Positions 61,795 to 64,000 of a DNA stretch of 64,000 nt are shown one piece after another (within the stretch, counting starts at the first letter, position 1; every line of letters starts with the position of its first letter). The DNA lies in contig NC_134963.1 of assembly GCF_965638725.1 (NCBI RefSeq), positions 15,714,501 to 15,778,500 on the forward strand. The letters run 5' to 3'. This DNA comes from Aptenodytes patagonicus (Eukaryota; Chordata; Aves; Sphenisciformes; Spheniscidae). A program made the translations under genes and the position numbers. The notes beneath the pieces were generated by a model, which was given only the letters and a program-made list of their open reading frames with translations, had not been told where the DNA came from and did no database searches.

Positions 61795-61970
61795 CATGTT
61801 CATACTGGGGGACTTCTCGGGGTTTATATACCGGTCCGGCAGCCAGCCTGTGTTGTAAGAAAGGGGAGGAGGGGGGGACGCGGGGGGGAGCAGCACCACT
61901 ATCGTTACTTCTATTGAAACTGGAAATCAGGAAGTCGAGGGCTTTGGAAATCCTGAATGATTCTTAGAAA
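61795..61970 (-). promoter_or_regulatory. LIF: LIF core promoter (TATA box, ETS and STAT-type sites)
   Basis: On the minus strand TATATAAA (61830-61823) stands about 95 bp before the LIF ATG. This predicts transcription from near 61800 and a 5' UTR of about 70 nt. Upstream are an ETS-type CAGGAAGT (61928-61935, written on plus), a GGAAAT at 61922-61927 and a STAT-type TTCTTAGAA (TTC-N3-GAA, 61961-61969). Cytokine-induced LIF promoters in mammals are known to use STAT and ETS factors. The sites here are pattern matches only. Confidence 0.6.
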
Positions 61971-61984
61971 TAAACTTCTGATAA

Positions 61985-64000
61985 AGTTGATGTCACCAGG
62001 ATTGTGGGTTTTGTGTTTTTTCACGCACGGGGTCGGGGAGGTGCTGGGGAAGTGGGTAGCAAGGCGGGGGGGGAAATATTAATTAAAGCCCCCCCCCAAG
62101 GGAGGCGAGCGGCAGCACGTGGGGTTTGGGGGGGGCGTCGTGGGGGGTGGGGGGGTGCCGGTGGTGGTGTCAAGGCGCGATGGCGAGCGTACGGCGCCGT
62201 GACTCATGGAGCCGCAAGCACTTTCACCCCCGGGTCCCCCTGCCCGGGCTGGGGCTTCCCTGCCAGCTGCCGGAGCAGTTAATAAAATAAGGGGGGGGGG
62301 GATATGATTTGGGTTGGATTAGGGGGGTTTGGAAAGATAAAAAGCGTGGGGAGGCAGTGGCGGGGTGCCCCGAGGGGTGAGGGACCCCCCAGTCACGGTG
62401 GGATGGATGCGGTGGCATCGGCGTCCCCCGGTCCCGCCAGTGGCTTGTCCCTTTGGGCAAAAATATTAAAAGGGTGGGTTTTCTCTGGGAAAAAGGACAA
62501 ACCCACCCAGCGGGGAGAGGCTGGACCGGCCCCCCCGGGGTTAACCCTTCCATCGGCGGGGCTGTCCCCCTGCCCGGCGCAGGCAGGGCACAGGCAGGAG
62601 GGTGCTGGGCTGGTTGGCGAGGTGCTAAAATCGGTGTGGGAGCAAACACCCGAGCCGGGGGGTCAACCCCTCGTGGGGGGTCCCGTGGGACTGGGATGCT
62701 GCGGGGCTGTTTGCTCCCCGATTTGGGTGAAAAACAGGTTAAAGGGATTTTTTTTTGTTTTTCTTGTATATATATTTTTTTTCCTCTCCAGGGGCACGGC
62801 CGAGCTGAAACTTTTAAGCAGGTTTAGCAAGTTTGTGCCCTGGTTGTGCTGGCAGCGTGAACTCACCGGGGTGACAGTCGAGGAACGGTGACGCAAGAGC
62901 TGCCACGACCCTGGCCGTCCCCTGTGGCAGGGGGTGACACATCGAGGGGGGACGGCAGGACCCCCCTGTGCTGGGGGGGGGGTGTGGGTCGGTCATGTAG
63001 CTGCCGCCTGCCTCATTTTTCCCATGGGTGACCCTGGGGACCAGCCTGGTTCCCGAGCGCAGCCGCTGGCAGTGATGCCCGGGCAGCCAAAGCCCATTTC
63101 AGCCCAGTCTGGCCTTACTGGGACACCAGGCAGCGAGCGGGGATGGGGCTGGGGAGCGAGGGGGTGGCAAAAGCCGGGGAGGACGAGCCCCGTCTCACCC
63201 CCCCCCCCACAGCCTCACGCCTGGTTTTATTGGGGTGCAGTGAGCAGCGCATGACTTATCAGTGGCTGTCTGATGGCCTGATGGCACTTAATTAGCTGAG
63301 GAACTGGTGTTTCTTAATCAATAGTGCTAAGGAACACCCTGGGGGTGGGGGTGGGGGTGTGTGTGCAGGGATTGCCGCAGGTTTGCTGGTTTTCTGCCCT
63401 TTCCCTGTTTCCCAGCAGCGACTCAGCCCCGGGGCTGCCCGGGGCCAGGCCGGCGTCCCGGAGCTGGGCAGGGTTTGGGGGCTTCATTTATAATAGGTTT
63501 TCTAGGGGGGGATAGAAAAGTGGTGGTGGTGGGGGGGTGTTCCCCTCTGCAGGGGAGGATGCTCCAGCAGCAAAACCCAAATCCCTGATCCGGGCAGGCT
63601 GCCTGGGGGAGATTTCCCAATGATGCCCAGGAAAAGGAAAAAAGGGGGAAAAAAAAAAAATATATCCCCTTTCCCAAGCGCTTGGGTAGCAGGAACGTCC
63701 CTGCACGGATCCGGCATGGATGCGCCACGGGGATGGGCAGCAGGAAAAGGTGTGATGCAGGAGTGTGGTGAGATGGTGACATGGGTGGGGGGGTCCCGGG
63801 GGGTCCCAAGGAGGGACCTGGAGGGACCGGGCGGCGGGGGGGGGGGGTGGGGGTGGTGGGCAGCCCTCACCATTGCAGGGAACAGGGGGCTGCGGGGTTG
63901 GGAGCTGGTGGGGTGCCCCCCCAGGGTGTCCTCGGTTTGGGGACCCCGGGAGCGGAGCTGGGGGCAGGTTGGGCAGGAGGCAGCGGCCCCGCCCGGCCGG
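61985..64000. other. GC-rich DNA upstream of LIF, no supportable gene
   Basis: Very GC-rich with many G/C runs (for example 62288-62297, 63199-63208 and 63836-63847) and some A/T runs. Frames of up to 195 codons (plus, 62304-62891) and 141 codons (minus) overlap one another and show no recognisable family. I see no OSM-like exon, so OSM, if present, starts beyond position 64000. Confidence 0.5.

Overview
This window is vertebrate nuclear DNA, almost certainly from a bird. Three things point that way. The genes are split by GT-AG introns. The repeats are CR1 LINEs, including the typical avian 3' end. The gene order HORMAD2(+) followed by LIF(-) is the order I recall at human 22q12. The right-hand third is GC-rich with long G/C runs, as expected on a small avian chromosome.

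Layout, left to right. (1) 1-13.6 kb, minus strand: most of an AidB/ACDH-11-type acyl-CoA dehydrogenase gene. Its 3' exons lie beyond the left edge. A decayed but nearly complete CR1 element (about 1.49-4.83 kb, plus strand) sits antisense in one intron. (2) About 14.7-15.8 kb: a CpG-rich island between this gene and HORMAD2. It is placed to act as a head-to-head promoter. (3) 17.4-39.8 kb, plus strand: HORMAD2, a meiotic chromosome-axis HORMA-domain protein. I reconstructed 12 coding exons in one continuous frame (365 codons plus stop), including microexons of 21 and 27 nt. (4) About 40.5-58.1 kb: no gene I can support. It holds SINE and CR1 relics, simple repeats and an orphan GC-rich island near 49.6-52.6 kb. 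(5) 58.1-61.73 kb, minus strand: LIF, a secreted IL-6-family cytokine of 211 aa in three coding exons (19, 179 and 438 nt). It has an AU-rich 3' UTR and a TATA-type promoter. (6) About 62-64 kb: GC-rich DNA upstream of LIF with no supportable gene.

The three genes have no evident shared pathway: one in fatty-acyl metabolism, one in meiosis, one in cytokine signalling. Their arrangement looks like conserved synteny. Only the acyl-CoA dehydrogenase and HORMAD2 may share regulation, through the CpG island between them. I found no rRNA, tRNA, CRISPR array or retroviral provirus. All exon joins come from reading splice signals and frames by eye. Untranslated first exons, and exons without recognisable homology, could be missing.
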